From contig CALAST010000077.1 in NCBI GenBank assembly GCA_937889225.1, positions 1-64,000 on the forward strand: DNA of 64,000 nt, given 5' to 3'. Numbering within the stretch: position 1 is the first letter of the stretch; every line of letters begins with the position of its first letter. This document shows positions 32,778 to 42,190 of this stretch, one piece after another. Position numbers and translations under genes: made by a program. Below the pieces are notes generated by a model. It searched no databases and was not told the origin of the DNA. It worked only from the letters and a program-made list of their open reading frames with translations. The stretch is from an uncultured Lachnobacterium sp. (GTDB lineage Bacteria; Bacillota; Clostridia; Lachnospirales; Lachnospiraceae).

Positions 32778-33902
32778 TTATTTTACCCCCACTTTTTTTG
32801 TGATTGTTTCAGCAACTTTTTCAAGCGGTACAACCTCATCACAAACTCCTGATTCTGCGATTGCTTTTGGCATTCCATATACAACGCAAGTATCTGCTGT
32901 CTGTGAAATTACATGGATTGGCTTATGCTGTCCAAGTGATAAGATACCATTGGTACCATCCGCCCCCATGCCTGTCAAAACAACACAAACGACTTCATCA
33001 AAGCCACTCTTGGAAAGTGAATCATATGTAATATTTGCACAAGGTCTCAAACCTCCGATTGCCGGCATGTCATTTAACTTAATTTTATGGGAACCATCCG
33101 CATTTTTCACAACTTCCATATGTTTTCCACCCGGTGCCACATAAACTTTGCCTTTTTCCAGCCTGTCTCCTTCTTGTGCCTCTTTTACAAAAATAGAACT
33201 GGTTTCATTTAAACGTTCTGCCATGGATTTTGTAAATCCTGCCGGCATATGTTGAACCAATACCATTGGTGCATCCAAATTTTTTGGTAATTTCGGAATA
33301 ACACTCTGCAATGCTTTTGGACCACCTGTGGAACATGCCAATGCAACCAATTTATTGCCAGTTGTTCTAGGTTTCAGTCTGTTAATCTTTACTTTTGTGG
33401 TTGGTGTTTCCATAACATTTTGGGTAGTAAATTTAGTTGTTCCTGCACTAGCTGTTGTTCGAGAAGAAACTCCTGAGCTTCTCATATTGCGAAGTGCTGC
33501 CCTGCTGTTTAAAACAACATTAATTGTGGACAATACTTTTTCTTTAAAATCTTCTCCTTTTGCTTCAGCAATATTCGTTGGCTTTGTTACAAAGTCAATT
33601 GCCCCAAGCTCTAATGCACGAATTGTAACATCCGCATCTTTGGTTGTAAGAGTACTTACCATTACAACATTTGCTTTGATATTGTCTTTCTGTAATTTTT
33701 CCAACAGTTGAAGACCATCCATACGCGGCATATTTACATCAAGCAATACACCATCATAAGTCGTTTTCTTTAACTTTTCGTATGCTTCCTGTCCGTCACG
33801 GCAGTAGTCTTTCGCCTGAAAATTACTATCTGAGTTGATTATATCACATATAACCCTCCTCATGAGTGCAGAGTCATCAACAACTAAAATATTTTTTTTC
33901 AT
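32778..33902 (-). CDS. cheB: protein-glutamate methylesterase CheB
   Basis: 374 aa response regulator-esterase that demethylates chemoreceptors. The receiver domain (1-120) has VVDDSALMRR and the phospho-acceptor Asp in GVLLDVNMPRMDG. A Ser/Thr-rich linker follows, then the esterase with catalytic Ser in ACSTGGPKALQ, His in LVQHMPAGFT and Asp in GMGADGTNG. Start chosen at ATG 33902, 11 nt after AAGGAG; the longer frame to 33911 begins inside the PilZ gene with TTG and a poor site. CheR, the matching methyltransferase, is not in the window. Confidence 0.96.
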   Translation of the reverse strand: MKKNILVVDDSALMRRVICDIINSDSNFQAKDYCRDGQEAYEKLKKTTYDGVLLDVNMPRMDGLQLLEKLQKDNIKANVVMVSTLTTKDADVTIRALELGAIDFVTKPTNIAEAKGEDFKEKVLSTINVVLNSRAALRNMRSSGVSSRTTASAGTTKFTTQNVMETPTTKVKINRLKPRTTGNKLVALACSTGGPKALQSVIPKLPKNLDAPMVLVQHMPAGFTKSMAERLNETSSIFVKEAQEGDRLEKGKVYVAPGGKHMEVVKNADGSHKIKLNDMPAIGGLRPCANITYDSLSKSGFDEVVCVVLTGMGADGTNGILSLGQHKPIHVISQTADTCVVYGMPKAIAESGVCDEVVPLEKVAETITKKVGVK

Positions 33903-33904
33903 AA

Positions 33905-34615
33905 CTACCAATTCTCCTTCTTTCTAATACGTCGGTCTTCTTCAAAAACAAACTTAATAAGAGACTCTTGATCTTCCTCGTCCTTGTATTCAAATCTGGC
34001 TCGCACAAGATATTTATTTCTTAATTGTTCTGCCGGCTCACAAGCTATAATACGTGTTGCAAGATAAAACGTCTTATCATCACTCACACGAAGAACTGAT
34101 AAGATATAAGAATCCACTTCAAGTTCCTCTCCTGTAATAAATCGAATACCACCACCGCTCAAATCTTTTAATGTGCCAATTTGTTTTTCAGCAATATAAT
34201 GAATTTTTGTTACTTCATTAATTAAATCAGATGTCTTTTCCATTTCAGCAACTTCTTTTGGTATTTTAAAATAGAGGAAATCTTGCAGATAAGACACGCG
34301 GAAATGTTCTCTCCGTTGGAACTTTTTCGGTACGCTTGTAATTCTTACAAGAAGCAGATAAAATCCCTCTTTCTTATAACGGTTTGTAACGATTGTTTCA
34401 CAATTGTATAATCCACTCATCGTATAAAAAAGAAATTCGCAAGCTGTTCCATTTTGAAATAACACCATTTTCCCATTATCTGTCGGCATTGTTATTTCCA
34501 TTTCTGTTGCTGAAACATAATCAAATACGCTGCTCTTATATACTTTACCACCACCCTGATTCAAAAAACGAATATCAATTTTACTTCCAGGTTTTAGTAC
34601 ATCTGATATTGCCAT
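33905..34615 (-). CDS. PilZ-domain flagellar brake protein (YcgR-like)
   Basis: 236 aa. An N-terminal PilZN/YcgR-like beta domain (about 1-95) is followed by a PilZ domain with the cyclic-di-GMP motif RREHFRVSY (RxxxR) and KDLSGGGIRF (D/NxSxxG). Such proteins slow or stop the motor when c-di-GMP rises by contacting MotA or the rotor. Start ATG 34615 with AGGGAG upstream, 10 nt after flhG. The placement between flhG and cheB implies expression with the motor; B. subtilis YpfA/DgrV is the comparable protein but is encoded elsewhere. Confidence 0.88.
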   Translation of the reverse strand: MAISDVLKPGSKIDIRFLNQGGGKVYKSSVFDYVSATEMEITMPTDNGKMVLFQNGTACEFLFYTMSGLYNCETIVTNRYKKEGFYLLLVRITSVPKKFQRREHFRVSYLQDFLYFKIPKEVAEMEKTSDLINEVTKIHYIAEKQIGTLKDLSGGGIRFITGEELEVDSYILSVLRVSDDKTFYLATRIIACEPAEQLRNKYLVRARFEYKDEEDQESLIKFVFEEDRRIRKKENW

Positions 34616-34625
34616 TTCTATCTCC

Positions 34626-35504
34626 CTACTTTCTTCGATTTAATAAATTAGAAAACATTTGACCTATTCCTCGTCGCATCTGCACCTGTTCATTTGTACC
34701 TTCCATAAGATTTTTAGCGAGAATTTCATAGGCTTTGGCAGAATTGGATTTTGGGTCAAACAATGAAACTGTCTTTTGTGCTCTTACTGCCTTTTCAAGT
34801 GCCATATCTGTCGGTACCATACCAAGATAATTTATTTTGCCATTTAAAAATCGTTCTACTACCGATTTTAACTTTTCATAAACAATCCGTCCATCTTCTA
34901 CAGACATAACTTTATTTGCGACAATATGAATCGTTGTTTCTTTTTCAGAAAATGCAGGATTTTTATATACAGCTTTCAAAAGAGAATAAGAATCCGTAAG
35001 TGAACTTGGCTCCGGTGTACAAACTAATAGCACTTCCGGACTTGCCATAACAAATTCCAATACTTGGTCCGAAATTCCTGCTCCTGTATCTATAATCACT
35101 ACATCTGCAAGTTCATTTAACTCACTAATGCATTTTACCAGATAAACAATTTGATCTCTTGTCAAATTATTCAAACCAATAATACCGGAGCCTCCGGAAA
35201 TAAATCCAATGTCCATAGGACCTTTTGAGATAATTTCACGAATACCTTTTCCTTTATAAATCAAATCAGAAAGCGTATACTGTGGAATTACGCCATACAT
35301 AACCTCTACATTTGCCATTCCAAAGTCTGCATCAAAAATAATAACACTTTTTCCTTGTTTTCTCAACTGTACTGCTAAATTTACTGCCAGATTAGATTTT
35401 CCAACCCCTCCTTTGCCACTCGTAATCGTGACTACGCGTGCAGCTTTTGCAGGTTTTTGATTCTTTAATTTAATAACATTTCGCAACTGTTGTGCCTGAT
35501 CCAT
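34626..35504 (-). CDS. flhG: flagellar number/placement ATPase FlhG (YlxH, MinD-like)
   Basis: 292 aa deviant-Walker ATPase. The N-terminal activating peptide reads DQAQQLRNVI, the P-loop SGKGGVGKSNLAVNLA, and switch regions FDADFGMANVEVMYG and IIDTGAGISDQV. The C-terminus MRRGIGQMFSNLLNRRK fits the amphipathic membrane-binding helix. FlhG stimulates FlhF GTPase through its N-terminal peptide and helps set flagellar number and pattern. Start ATG 35504 with AGGAGG 9 nt upstream; 2 nt after flhF. Confidence 0.94.
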   Translation of the reverse strand: MDQAQQLRNVIKLKNQKPAKAARVVTITSGKGGVGKSNLAVNLAVQLRKQGKSVIIFDADFGMANVEVMYGVIPQYTLSDLIYKGKGIREIISKGPMDIGFISGGSGIIGLNNLTRDQIVYLVKCISELNELADVVIIDTGAGISDQVLEFVMASPEVLLVCTPEPSSLTDSYSLLKAVYKNPAFSEKETTIHIVANKVMSVEDGRIVYEKLKSVVERFLNGKINYLGMVPTDMALEKAVRAQKTVSLFDPKSNSAKAYEILAKNLMEGTNEQVQMRRGIGQMFSNLLNRRK

Positions 35505-35506
35505 GG

Positions 35507-36694
35507 CTATTGCCCTCCTAACAGTTGTTTCACGACTTTCTGTGTATCAAATACCTCTATATCGTCCGGAACATTCTGCCCGTTTGTCACATAAGAAAGA
35601 TCTGCTCCTGAATATAGCTTAATATTTAAGATATTGCCATAACAACTGGTTTCATCTAATTTAGTAAATATTAATTTATAATCTGAAATCTCATGATAAG
35701 TATCTACAATATCCAGTAAATCTTTATACTTTATGGTAGCACTTACAACCAGATAAACCTCTTTTTTGTATTCTTCTTTTACGCCGTTTATCAGGAATTT
35801 CATATCTGCTTTCTGCTTATCATTCTTGTGGGAAAATCCTGCTGTATCCACAAAAATCAAATCATAGTCCATATATCTTTCTATTTCCTGATTTACTTCA
35901 TCTACTGTATATACAATAGACATTGGTGAATCTAAAATATTTGCATAAATACGAAGCTGTTCTGTGGCTGCAATACGATAAGTATCCGAAGTGATAAAAG
36001 CCACTTTCATATTATGATCAACTCTGTATTTCGATGCAATTTTTGCAATAGTTGTTGTCTTTCCCACTCCTGTGGGTCCAATAAAGAAAATTACATTTGG
36101 CTTTTTACCCGTTACGTCAATCGCCGTTGGCTGACCAAATTTCAAAATCATCTTCTGATAGACATTTGACAAAATTACATCAATACTATTTCCCGGACGA
36201 ATTACTTTTTCTACTTCATCCATAATCTGATTTACATATTTTTCATTTACTTCATTATTTAATAAAGTGTTATATAAAATACGTACAAAATTCATCTCTT
36301 CTGAATTTTGCGGCTTCTCTGTATCCATTTTTTCTATAGCTGCTTCCGGATTTACACTCGCCAGTTTCTGTTCCAACATTTCAGAGAGATTGTCCAATCT
36401 CTCTTTAAACTGTTTTTCTTCTTGCGTTTTAATGTTTTGGATTTCTTTCATTACAGAAACCATTTGCGTATTATTGGAATTTGCCGTTTCCTGCTGATAA
36501 ACACTTTCTCTTGCCTGCATGTAATTATCTTCAATCGCCGCTGTCACCTCATAAGTCGATGACTTAAAAATTTTAAACAATCCTTTGGGCTTAATTTCTT
36601 TTACATTCATAATTACAGCAGTCGGTCCGAATTCCAACTTCGCTTTTTCAATTGCTTCATCTTCTGTTTTTCCCTGAAATTTGTTAATTGTCAT
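35507..36694 (-). CDS. flhF: flagellar biosynthesis GTPase FlhF
   Basis: 395 aa SRP-type GTPase that positions new flagella. The N-terminal B domain (about 1-130) starts MTINKFQGKTEDEAIEKAKL and is basic and then helical. The N and G domains follow with G1 FIGPTGVGKTTTIAKIAS, G3 VDTAGFSHKN and G4 FTKLDE, and SDTYRIAATEQLRIYA. The start touches the flhA stop (TAAATG), so the two are coupled. Confidence 0.95.
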   Translation of the reverse strand: MTINKFQGKTEDEAIEKAKLEFGPTAVIMNVKEIKPKGLFKIFKSSTYEVTAAIEDNYMQARESVYQQETANSNNTQMVSVMKEIQNIKTQEEKQFKERLDNLSEMLEQKLASVNPEAAIEKMDTEKPQNSEEMNFVRILYNTLLNNEVNEKYVNQIMDEVEKVIRPGNSIDVILSNVYQKMILKFGQPTAIDVTGKKPNVIFFIGPTGVGKTTTIAKIASKYRVDHNMKVAFITSDTYRIAATEQLRIYANILDSPMSIVYTVDEVNQEIERYMDYDLIFVDTAGFSHKNDKQKADMKFLINGVKEEYKKEVYLVVSATIKYKDLLDIVDTYHEISDYKLIFTKLDETSCYGNILNIKLYSGADLSYVTNGQNVPDDIEVFDTQKVVKQLLGGQ

Positions 36695-38731
36695 TTACGC
36701 AGTCACCATCCCTACTGATTGTAATTCTACATTTGACTCAACTTCGTTATAGGAAATAACAATCAAGTCTTTGAAATAATCCTCTGTCAGCTTTTTAAAG
36801 TACATACGCACAATTGGTGATGTAATAATAATAGCATTTCTTCCCAAACTTTCCAACTTGCTTATCTCTGTCTGAACGGAATTCATAATTGCTCTTGTTT
36901 TTTCCGGATCTAATGTCAGATATGCACCTTGTTCTGTCTGTTTTACAGAGGACATAATTTCCTGTTCCACTTTTGGGTCTAATGTAACTACACTCGTAGT
37001 CTCATTCGCAGGAAAATATTTGTTTGAAATTGCACGTTTCAAACTTTGTCTTACATATTCGGTAAGAACATCTGTATCTCTCGTACCATGTGCATGGTCT
37101 GCAAGAGTTTCAAATATGGTAAGCAAATCTCGAATGGAAATGCCTTCCTGTAATAAATTCTGCAATACTTTCTGAACTTCCCCAAGTCCAAGCACTTTTG
37201 GAATAAGTTCTTCCACAAGGACAGGATTGGACTCTTTTAAGTTGTTTACCAAATTCTGTGTATCTTGTCTTGTAAGCAGTTCTGCAATATGTGTACGAAT
37301 GACTTCCGTCAAATGTGTTGCAATGATAGAAGGCGGGTCTACTACTGTATAGCCAAGACTTTCCGCTCTTTCTCTTTGACTTTCCGTAATCCAAATAGCC
37401 GGCAAATGGAATGATGGCTCAAATGTAGGAATACCTGTAATTTCTTCTTCTACATATCCCGGATTCATCGCCATATAGTGGTCGAAAAGGATTTCTCCTT
37501 CTGTCACCTGAATGCCCTTTATCTTAATAATATACTGATTTGGATTCAACTGAATATTATCACGCAAACGGATAATCGGAACTACCGTTCCCAATTCCAA
37601 AGCAATCTGCCTACGAATCATAACAACTCGGTCTAAAAGGTCACCACCTTGGTTAACATCCGCAAGCGGAATGACACCATAACCAAATTCCAACTCGATT
37701 GGGTCGACTTGAAGAAGCGATACCACATTTTCCGGTCTTCTGATTTCTTCGGCTTCGGATTCCGGTGTCTGTGCTTCTTCTTCGATGCTCGCCACACTAA
37801 GATTCTGTTCCATTTTTCGGCTTGCAATAACAAATATAACTCCAAGTGCACAAAACAGCCACCATTGCAATGGCGTTGCAATACCAAGGAAAATTAATAC
37901 CACACCTACCATAAGAAGTACACGCGGAATTCCAAACAACTGTTTTAAAATACCATCGGTAAATTCCGCAGTCTTATTTCCTTTTGTTACCAAGATACCT
38001 GTTGCCAAAGAAATTAATAATGATGGAATCTGAGAAACCAAGCCGTCACCGATAGTAAGAATACCAAACTGCATAAGGGCATCCATAATTTCCAAATCTT
38101 GATTCATGATACCCATAACCGTTCCGCCTACAAGGTTGATAACGGTAATGATAAGACCTGCTGTCGCATCCCCTTTTACGTACTTTGTAGCACCGTCCAT
38201 TGCTCCAAAGAAGCTGGATTCTTCTTGTATTTTTTCACGGCGTTCTCTTGCCTCTTTATCTGTAATTGCACCTGTATTTAAATCAGCGTCTATCGCCATC
38301 TGTTTACCCGGCATAGCATCCAAAGTAAATCGTGCTGTTACTTCTGCGATACGTTCTGAACCTTTGTTGATAACCATAAACTGAATTAAAATCAATACAA
38401 TAAATACAATGGCACCAACAATGATATTATTACCACCTACGAATTCACCAAATGTAGCAACTACATTACCCGGATCTCCTGTCAAAAGGATAAGTCGAGT
38501 GGATGAAACGTTTAAGGATATTCGAAATATAGTTGTAAAAAGAAGGAGGGTCGGGAAATATGACATATCCAATACTTCTTTTACATATAACACGTTAAAC
38601 AAAATAATAAGTGCAATTGACATATTAATTGCAAGCATTACGTCTAACAAAAGAGAAGGAATAGGCATGATAAAAAATATTACCGCTGCTAAAAGATAAA
38701 GCCCTACGCCGAGGTCCGCTTTTTTAATCAT
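36695..38731 (-). CDS. flhA: flagellar type III export gate protein FlhA
   Basis: 678 aa. About eight membrane helices occupy residues 15-300, with the FHIPEP-type signature replaced by its usual clostridial form around VTARFTLDAMPGKQMAIDAD and LNTGAITDKEARERR. The cytoplasmic domain (about 330-678) docks export chaperones and includes LIGSQ-type ending region NAIIITSPIVRMYFKKLTED. It forms the nonameric ring of the export gate. Start ATG 38731 with AAGGAG 2 nt upstream plus AAAGGGG further up. Near-normal length. Confidence 0.96.
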   Translation of the reverse strand: MIKKADLGVGLYLLAAVIFFIMPIPSLLLDVMLAINMSIALIILFNVLYVKEVLDMSYFPTLLLFTTIFRISLNVSSTRLILLTGDPGNVVATFGEFVGGNNIIVGAIVFIVLILIQFMVINKGSERIAEVTARFTLDAMPGKQMAIDADLNTGAITDKEARERREKIQEESSFFGAMDGATKYVKGDATAGLIITVINLVGGTVMGIMNQDLEIMDALMQFGILTIGDGLVSQIPSLLISLATGILVTKGNKTAEFTDGILKQLFGIPRVLLMVGVVLIFLGIATPLQWWLFCALGVIFVIASRKMEQNLSVASIEEEAQTPESEAEEIRRPENVVSLLQVDPIELEFGYGVIPLADVNQGGDLLDRVVMIRRQIALELGTVVPIIRLRDNIQLNPNQYIIKIKGIQVTEGEILFDHYMAMNPGYVEEEITGIPTFEPSFHLPAIWITESQRERAESLGYTVVDPPSIIATHLTEVIRTHIAELLTRQDTQNLVNNLKESNPVLVEELIPKVLGLGEVQKVLQNLLQEGISIRDLLTIFETLADHAHGTRDTDVLTEYVRQSLKRAISNKYFPANETTSVVTLDPKVEQEIMSSVKQTEQGAYLTLDPEKTRAIMNSVQTEISKLESLGRNAIIITSPIVRMYFKKLTEDYFKDLIVISYNEVESNVELQSVGMVTA

Positions 38732-38770
38732 TGCTCCTTTTTCCCCTTTCTATAAATTAATCTTTTTTCT

Positions 38771-39901
38771 TTATGCATTTTTCAATTGATAAACCATTGC
38801 CAATATTTCTGCTACTGATTGGTATAATTCAGGTGGAATTTCTGCTCCAATGTCTACATTATGATATAGCATTCTTGCCAATGGTTTGTTTTCTACTATT
38901 TCCACATGGTTTTCTTTAGCAATCTCTTTTATTTTGAGTGCCACATAATTTTCACCTTTTGCTAATACAACCGGTGCACTATTTACTTCTGCATCGTATT
39001 TAATAGCAACTGCAAAATGTGTCGGGTTCGTAATAACTACATCAGCCTTTGGCACATCCTGCATCATACGTCTTTGAGAGGCTTCACGCATTTTTTGACG
39101 AATCTGTCCTTTTATCTGTGGGTCCCCCTCGGTATTTTTATATTCATCTTTCACTTCTTGCTTGGTCATCTTCATTTCTTCATTAAATTTGTGTTTCTGA
39201 TACATATAATCCACCAGACCAACCACAACAAAAATAATACTGATTTGCAGACCAACATCTAAAATAATTTGCCCAACTAAAGCAAGTGCCTGATTTAAAT
39301 CAATCTCATAAAGAATAAACAAACTCTCTGCTTCTTCTGATACATTATCATATGCAACATATGCAATCAACCCTATCTTAGCAATTGACTTTACCAATTC
39401 AAATAGCGAATCTTTTGAGATAATTCGCTTAAATCCACTAATCGGATTAAATTTACTTAATTTTGGCTCTAACGGCTTTGCGGATATTGTCCAACCCACC
39501 TGGTAAATCGTTACAAGAAACGTGATAATAAGCCCAAACAGAAAAAAAGGCAGTACGATAAGCAACCACTCCACTATCATATTCTGCAAAAATCCGGCAA
39601 CGGCAACAGAACTGACTCCTGCTTGATTTACCTTCATAAATTCTGCCATTCTTCCTAAACAGACAGAAAATACACTCACAAGTTGTTCGCCTACATATCC
39701 CATAAAAATTTTCAGCAACATAAACAAGACAACCAATTGAAAGGACTCTGTCAAATCCTTACTTTTAGAAACTTTACCATCTTTACGAGCATCATCTAAT
39801 TTTTTTTGTGTGGCAGGCTCTGTTTTTTCTCCGCCTTCACCATCAGCAAACCATTGCAGATTATATTCTAATATGTATTTTTGTGATTTTTTAACTTCCA
39901 T
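38771..39901 (-). CDS. flhB: flagellar type III export switch protein FlhB
   Basis: 376 aa. The N-terminus contains YNLQWFADG and GEKTEPATQKKLDDARKDGK, followed by four membrane helices (about 45-230) and the cytoplasmic domain with the autocleavage motif NPTH in VVITNPTHFAVAIKYD. It switches export from hook to filament substrates. Start chosen at ATG 39901, with AAGGA 4 nt upstream; the longer frame to 39913 would start at TTG inside that region. It overlaps the fliR end by 11 nt. Confidence 0.95.
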   Translation of the reverse strand: MEVKKSQKYILEYNLQWFADGEGGEKTEPATQKKLDDARKDGKVSKSKDLTESFQLVVLFMLLKIFMGYVGEQLVSVFSVCLGRMAEFMKVNQAGVSSVAVAGFLQNMIVEWLLIVLPFFLFGLIITFLVTIYQVGWTISAKPLEPKLSKFNPISGFKRIISKDSLFELVKSIAKIGLIAYVAYDNVSEEAESLFILYEIDLNQALALVGQIILDVGLQISIIFVVVGLVDYMYQKHKFNEEMKMTKQEVKDEYKNTEGDPQIKGQIRQKMREASQRRMMQDVPKADVVITNPTHFAVAIKYDAEVNSAPVVLAKGENYVALKIKEIAKENHVEIVENKPLARMLYHNVDIGAEIPPELYQSVAEILAMVYQLKNA

Positions 39902-40676
39902 ACATTCCTTCAATAAACAAAACCACCATTGTCTTTATTTCCTGAAATATCATATTAGCTGCACGTGGAAACATAAATATTGTCAAAAGCAATACCGCGT
40001 ATCCGACCAATACTTTCAACTGCATACCTATGGAAAACATATTCATCTGCGGTGCAACCTTAGCCATAATACCTAAAATACAATTTAATATCATAATACA
40101 AGCAAAAATCGGCAAAAAGATACGAAACGCAATTATAAATAAGTCAGTCAAAAACCGCACCATAGACAATACAAGACCATCCCATTCAAATACAGCTCCG
40201 CCAATAGGCACTACATAAAAAGAATCGCATACCGCTCTTAAAATATAAAGGTGCATATCTGAAATAATCAAAAGCACAAATATCATATAATAATATAAAC
40301 TTCCGGTAAGCGTCATCGGTATACTCATATCTGTATTAAACAAGGTTGCCATAGATAATCCAATATCCATATCTATTAAATTACCAGCTAATAAAACAAT
40401 GGAATTACAGATACTTGCTGCAAATCCAATCAAAAGTCCTGTAATTCCTTCCTTCAATACCATAACCGAAAATCCAATCACTCCAGTATATTCTAGGGTT
40501 GGATGGGGAATAATTCCATATACGAGTATCGCCGTAAAACACGCTAACCCGATTTTTGTCTGATTTGGCACACCACGCTGGCTAAAAAAAGGAGCCACAA
40601 AAATAAAAGACGTCAAACGCACCAAAACCAATAGCCAATATTCAAAATCTACTAGTGAGAACGTATATTCAATCAT
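39891..40676 (-). CDS. fliR: flagellar export apparatus protein FliR
   Basis: 261 aa, five to six membrane helices. Family features: PFFSQRGVPNQTKIGLA near residue 30, GLLIGFAASICNSIV and GLSMATLFNTDMSIPMT. With FliP and FliQ it builds the helical core of the export gate. The start ATG 40676 has no clear ribosome site and lies 6 nt after the fliQ stop, so translation is probably coupled. It overlaps flhB. Confidence 0.95.
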   Translation of the reverse strand: MIEYTFSLVDFEYWLLVLVRLTSFIFVAPFFSQRGVPNQTKIGLACFTAILVYGIIPHPTLEYTGVIGFSVMVLKEGITGLLIGFAASICNSIVLLAGNLIDMDIGLSMATLFNTDMSIPMTLTGSLYYYMIFVLLIISDMHLYILRAVCDSFYVVPIGGAVFEWDGLVLSMVRFLTDLFIIAFRIFLPIFACIMILNCILGIMAKVAPQMNMFSIGMQLKVLVGYAVLLLTIFMFPRAANMIFQEIKTMVVLFIEGMYGS

Positions 40677-40682
40677 GTTTTA

Positions 40683-40958
40683 TCACAAACTCGTATAATA
40701 ACTAAAATTAGACCATAAACGATTCAAAAAATCAAGCATTATATTTAACATCCATGAACCACACAACATCATAACAAGAAATACTGCAAGAATTTTTGGA
40801 ACAAAAGTAAGTGTCTGTTCCTGAATGGATGTAACGGTCTGAAAAATACTAATCAAAAGTCCTACACACAAAGAAACCAGCAAAAGCGGTGCTGACACAA
40901 TTATTATAGTAAAAATAGCATCTTTTGCAATATCTAATACTGCGTCCTGTGTAATCAT
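40683..40958 (-). CDS. fliQ: flagellar export apparatus protein FliQ
   Basis: 91 aa with two long hydrophobic helices (FTIIIVSAPLLLVSLCVGLL and FVPKILAVFLVMMLCGSWM) and the linking motif FQTVTSIQEQTLTFVPK that is diagnostic of FliQ. Start ATG 40958 with AAAGGAGTGAT 5 nt upstream. It lies between fliP and fliR in the universal order. Confidence 0.96.
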   Translation of the reverse strand: MITQDAVLDIAKDAIFTIIIVSAPLLLVSLCVGLLISIFQTVTSIQEQTLTFVPKILAVFLVMMLCGSWMLNIMLDFLNRLWSNFSYYTSL

Positions 40959-40972
40959 ATTTTATCACTCCT

Positions 40973-41782
40973 TTAATAAAAGGTTTGTACTAAATTAGCT
41001 ATCAGCAGATTCCAACCATCTGCCAACACAAATAAAAGAATTTTAAATGGCATTGAAATCGTAGTTGGTGGCAACATCATCATACCCATTGACATAAGTA
41101 CTGAAGCCACAACCATATCCAGTACAATAAATGGTATATATATCAAAAAGCCCATAATAAAGGCTTGCCGAAGTTCACTAATAATAAATGCCGGAATCAA
41201 CACCGTCATCGGAACTTCTTCATAAGTCTCATAAGTTTCTTGTGCAATATCTGCAAATAACTGCACATCTTTTGTCTGGGTATGCTTATTCATAAATTCC
41301 CGAAGCGGATCCTGCACCAATTCAAATGCTTGTTCGGTTGTAATTGTGCCTTCATCCAATGGTTTAATAACTGTTGTATTAATTTCTTGAAATGTAGGCC
41401 ACATAATAAATAATGTCAAAAACAAAGCCAGCCCAATAAGTACCTGATTCGGCGGTGCTGTCTGAGTACCAATCGCAGTCCTAAGGAAATGCAATACAAT
41501 AATGATTCGAGTGTAGGATGTGAGCATAATCAAAATCGACGGTGCCAATGACAAAATTGTCAAAGTAAGCAACATCTGAATTGGTGCTGATACACTACCT
41601 TCATCATTGTTATATGTAATGGATAATCCATTTACATCATCATCATAGTCCGCATCTTCCGAAGCTTCTGCAGCATATACTGCAATTGGCGTTGAAGTTA
41701 TGGAATATGTAATTGTAAACAACAATACAAATACTGCAAACAAAACCGAAAACCTGCAGTAATACTTTTTAAATTTACTCAT
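40973..41782 (-). CDS. fliP: flagellar export apparatus protein FliP
   Basis: 269 aa. A cleavable signal peptide (SVLFAVFVLLFTITYSIT, cut likely near YAAEA) precedes the mature protein. Family stretches: SYTRIIIVLHFLRTAIGTQT, PPNQVLIGLALFLTLFIM and FIMGFLIYIPFIVLDMVVAS with SVLMSMGMMMLPPTTISMPF. FliP pentamers with FliQ and FliR form the core of the export gate. Start ATG 41782 with AGTAGGG upstream. Confidence 0.96.
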   Translation of the reverse strand: MSKFKKYYCRFSVLFAVFVLLFTITYSITSTPIAVYAAEASEDADYDDDVNGLSITYNNDEGSVSAPIQMLLTLTILSLAPSILIMLTSYTRIIIVLHFLRTAIGTQTAPPNQVLIGLALFLTLFIMWPTFQEINTTVIKPLDEGTITTEQAFELVQDPLREFMNKHTQTKDVQLFADIAQETYETYEEVPMTVLIPAFIISELRQAFIMGFLIYIPFIVLDMVVASVLMSMGMMMLPPTTISMPFKILLFVLADGWNLLIANLVQTFY

Positions 41783-41789
41783 AATAACC

Positions 41790-42176
41790 CTACTTCTTTG
41801 GTAATTTTTCTTTCATTTTATCAAAAATATTTTGAAATGACTCATTGACGACGATTCCATTATTGACTGTTTCTTGCTGAAAACGGAAATCTGTCAACTG
41901 TTCTTCTGTCAAAGTTGCAAGAGAATGAATTTCATCCTTTCCAATACCAACTACCAGATATTCCGTTCCAGCTTTTACCAGACAAATGGTTTTATTATTT
42001 CCTGCTGAAATTGTTTCAATGATACGTAAATTACCATTTTTCATTTGTTGCTTCTGATATCCTGCAATCCAACGGGTACAGATATATGTAACCACAAGCA
42101 CAAATACAAATACAAATACAACTCCTATCAACTCTACAAAACTTTTGAGAGATGACGATAATAAAATACTGTACAT
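41790..42176 (-). CDS. fliO: flagellar biosynthesis protein FliO (FliZ-like)
   Basis: 128 aa: one membrane helix at about 14-34 (LIGVVFVFVFVLVVTYICT) and a small cytoplasmic beta domain with NLRIIETISAGNNKTICLVK and GTEYLVVGIGKDEIHSL, the usual FliO core. It assists assembly of FliP. The ribosome site is weak. It follows fliY by 14 nt; in Bacillus cheY stands between these two genes and is missing here. Confidence 0.9.
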   Translation of the reverse strand: MYSILLSSSLKSFVELIGVVFVFVFVLVVTYICTRWIAGYQKQQMKNGNLRIIETISAGNNKTICLVKAGTEYLVVGIGKDEIHSLATLTEEQLTDFRFQQETVNNGIVVNESFQNIFDKMKEKLPKK

Positions 42177-42190
42177 ATTAACTCACTACT

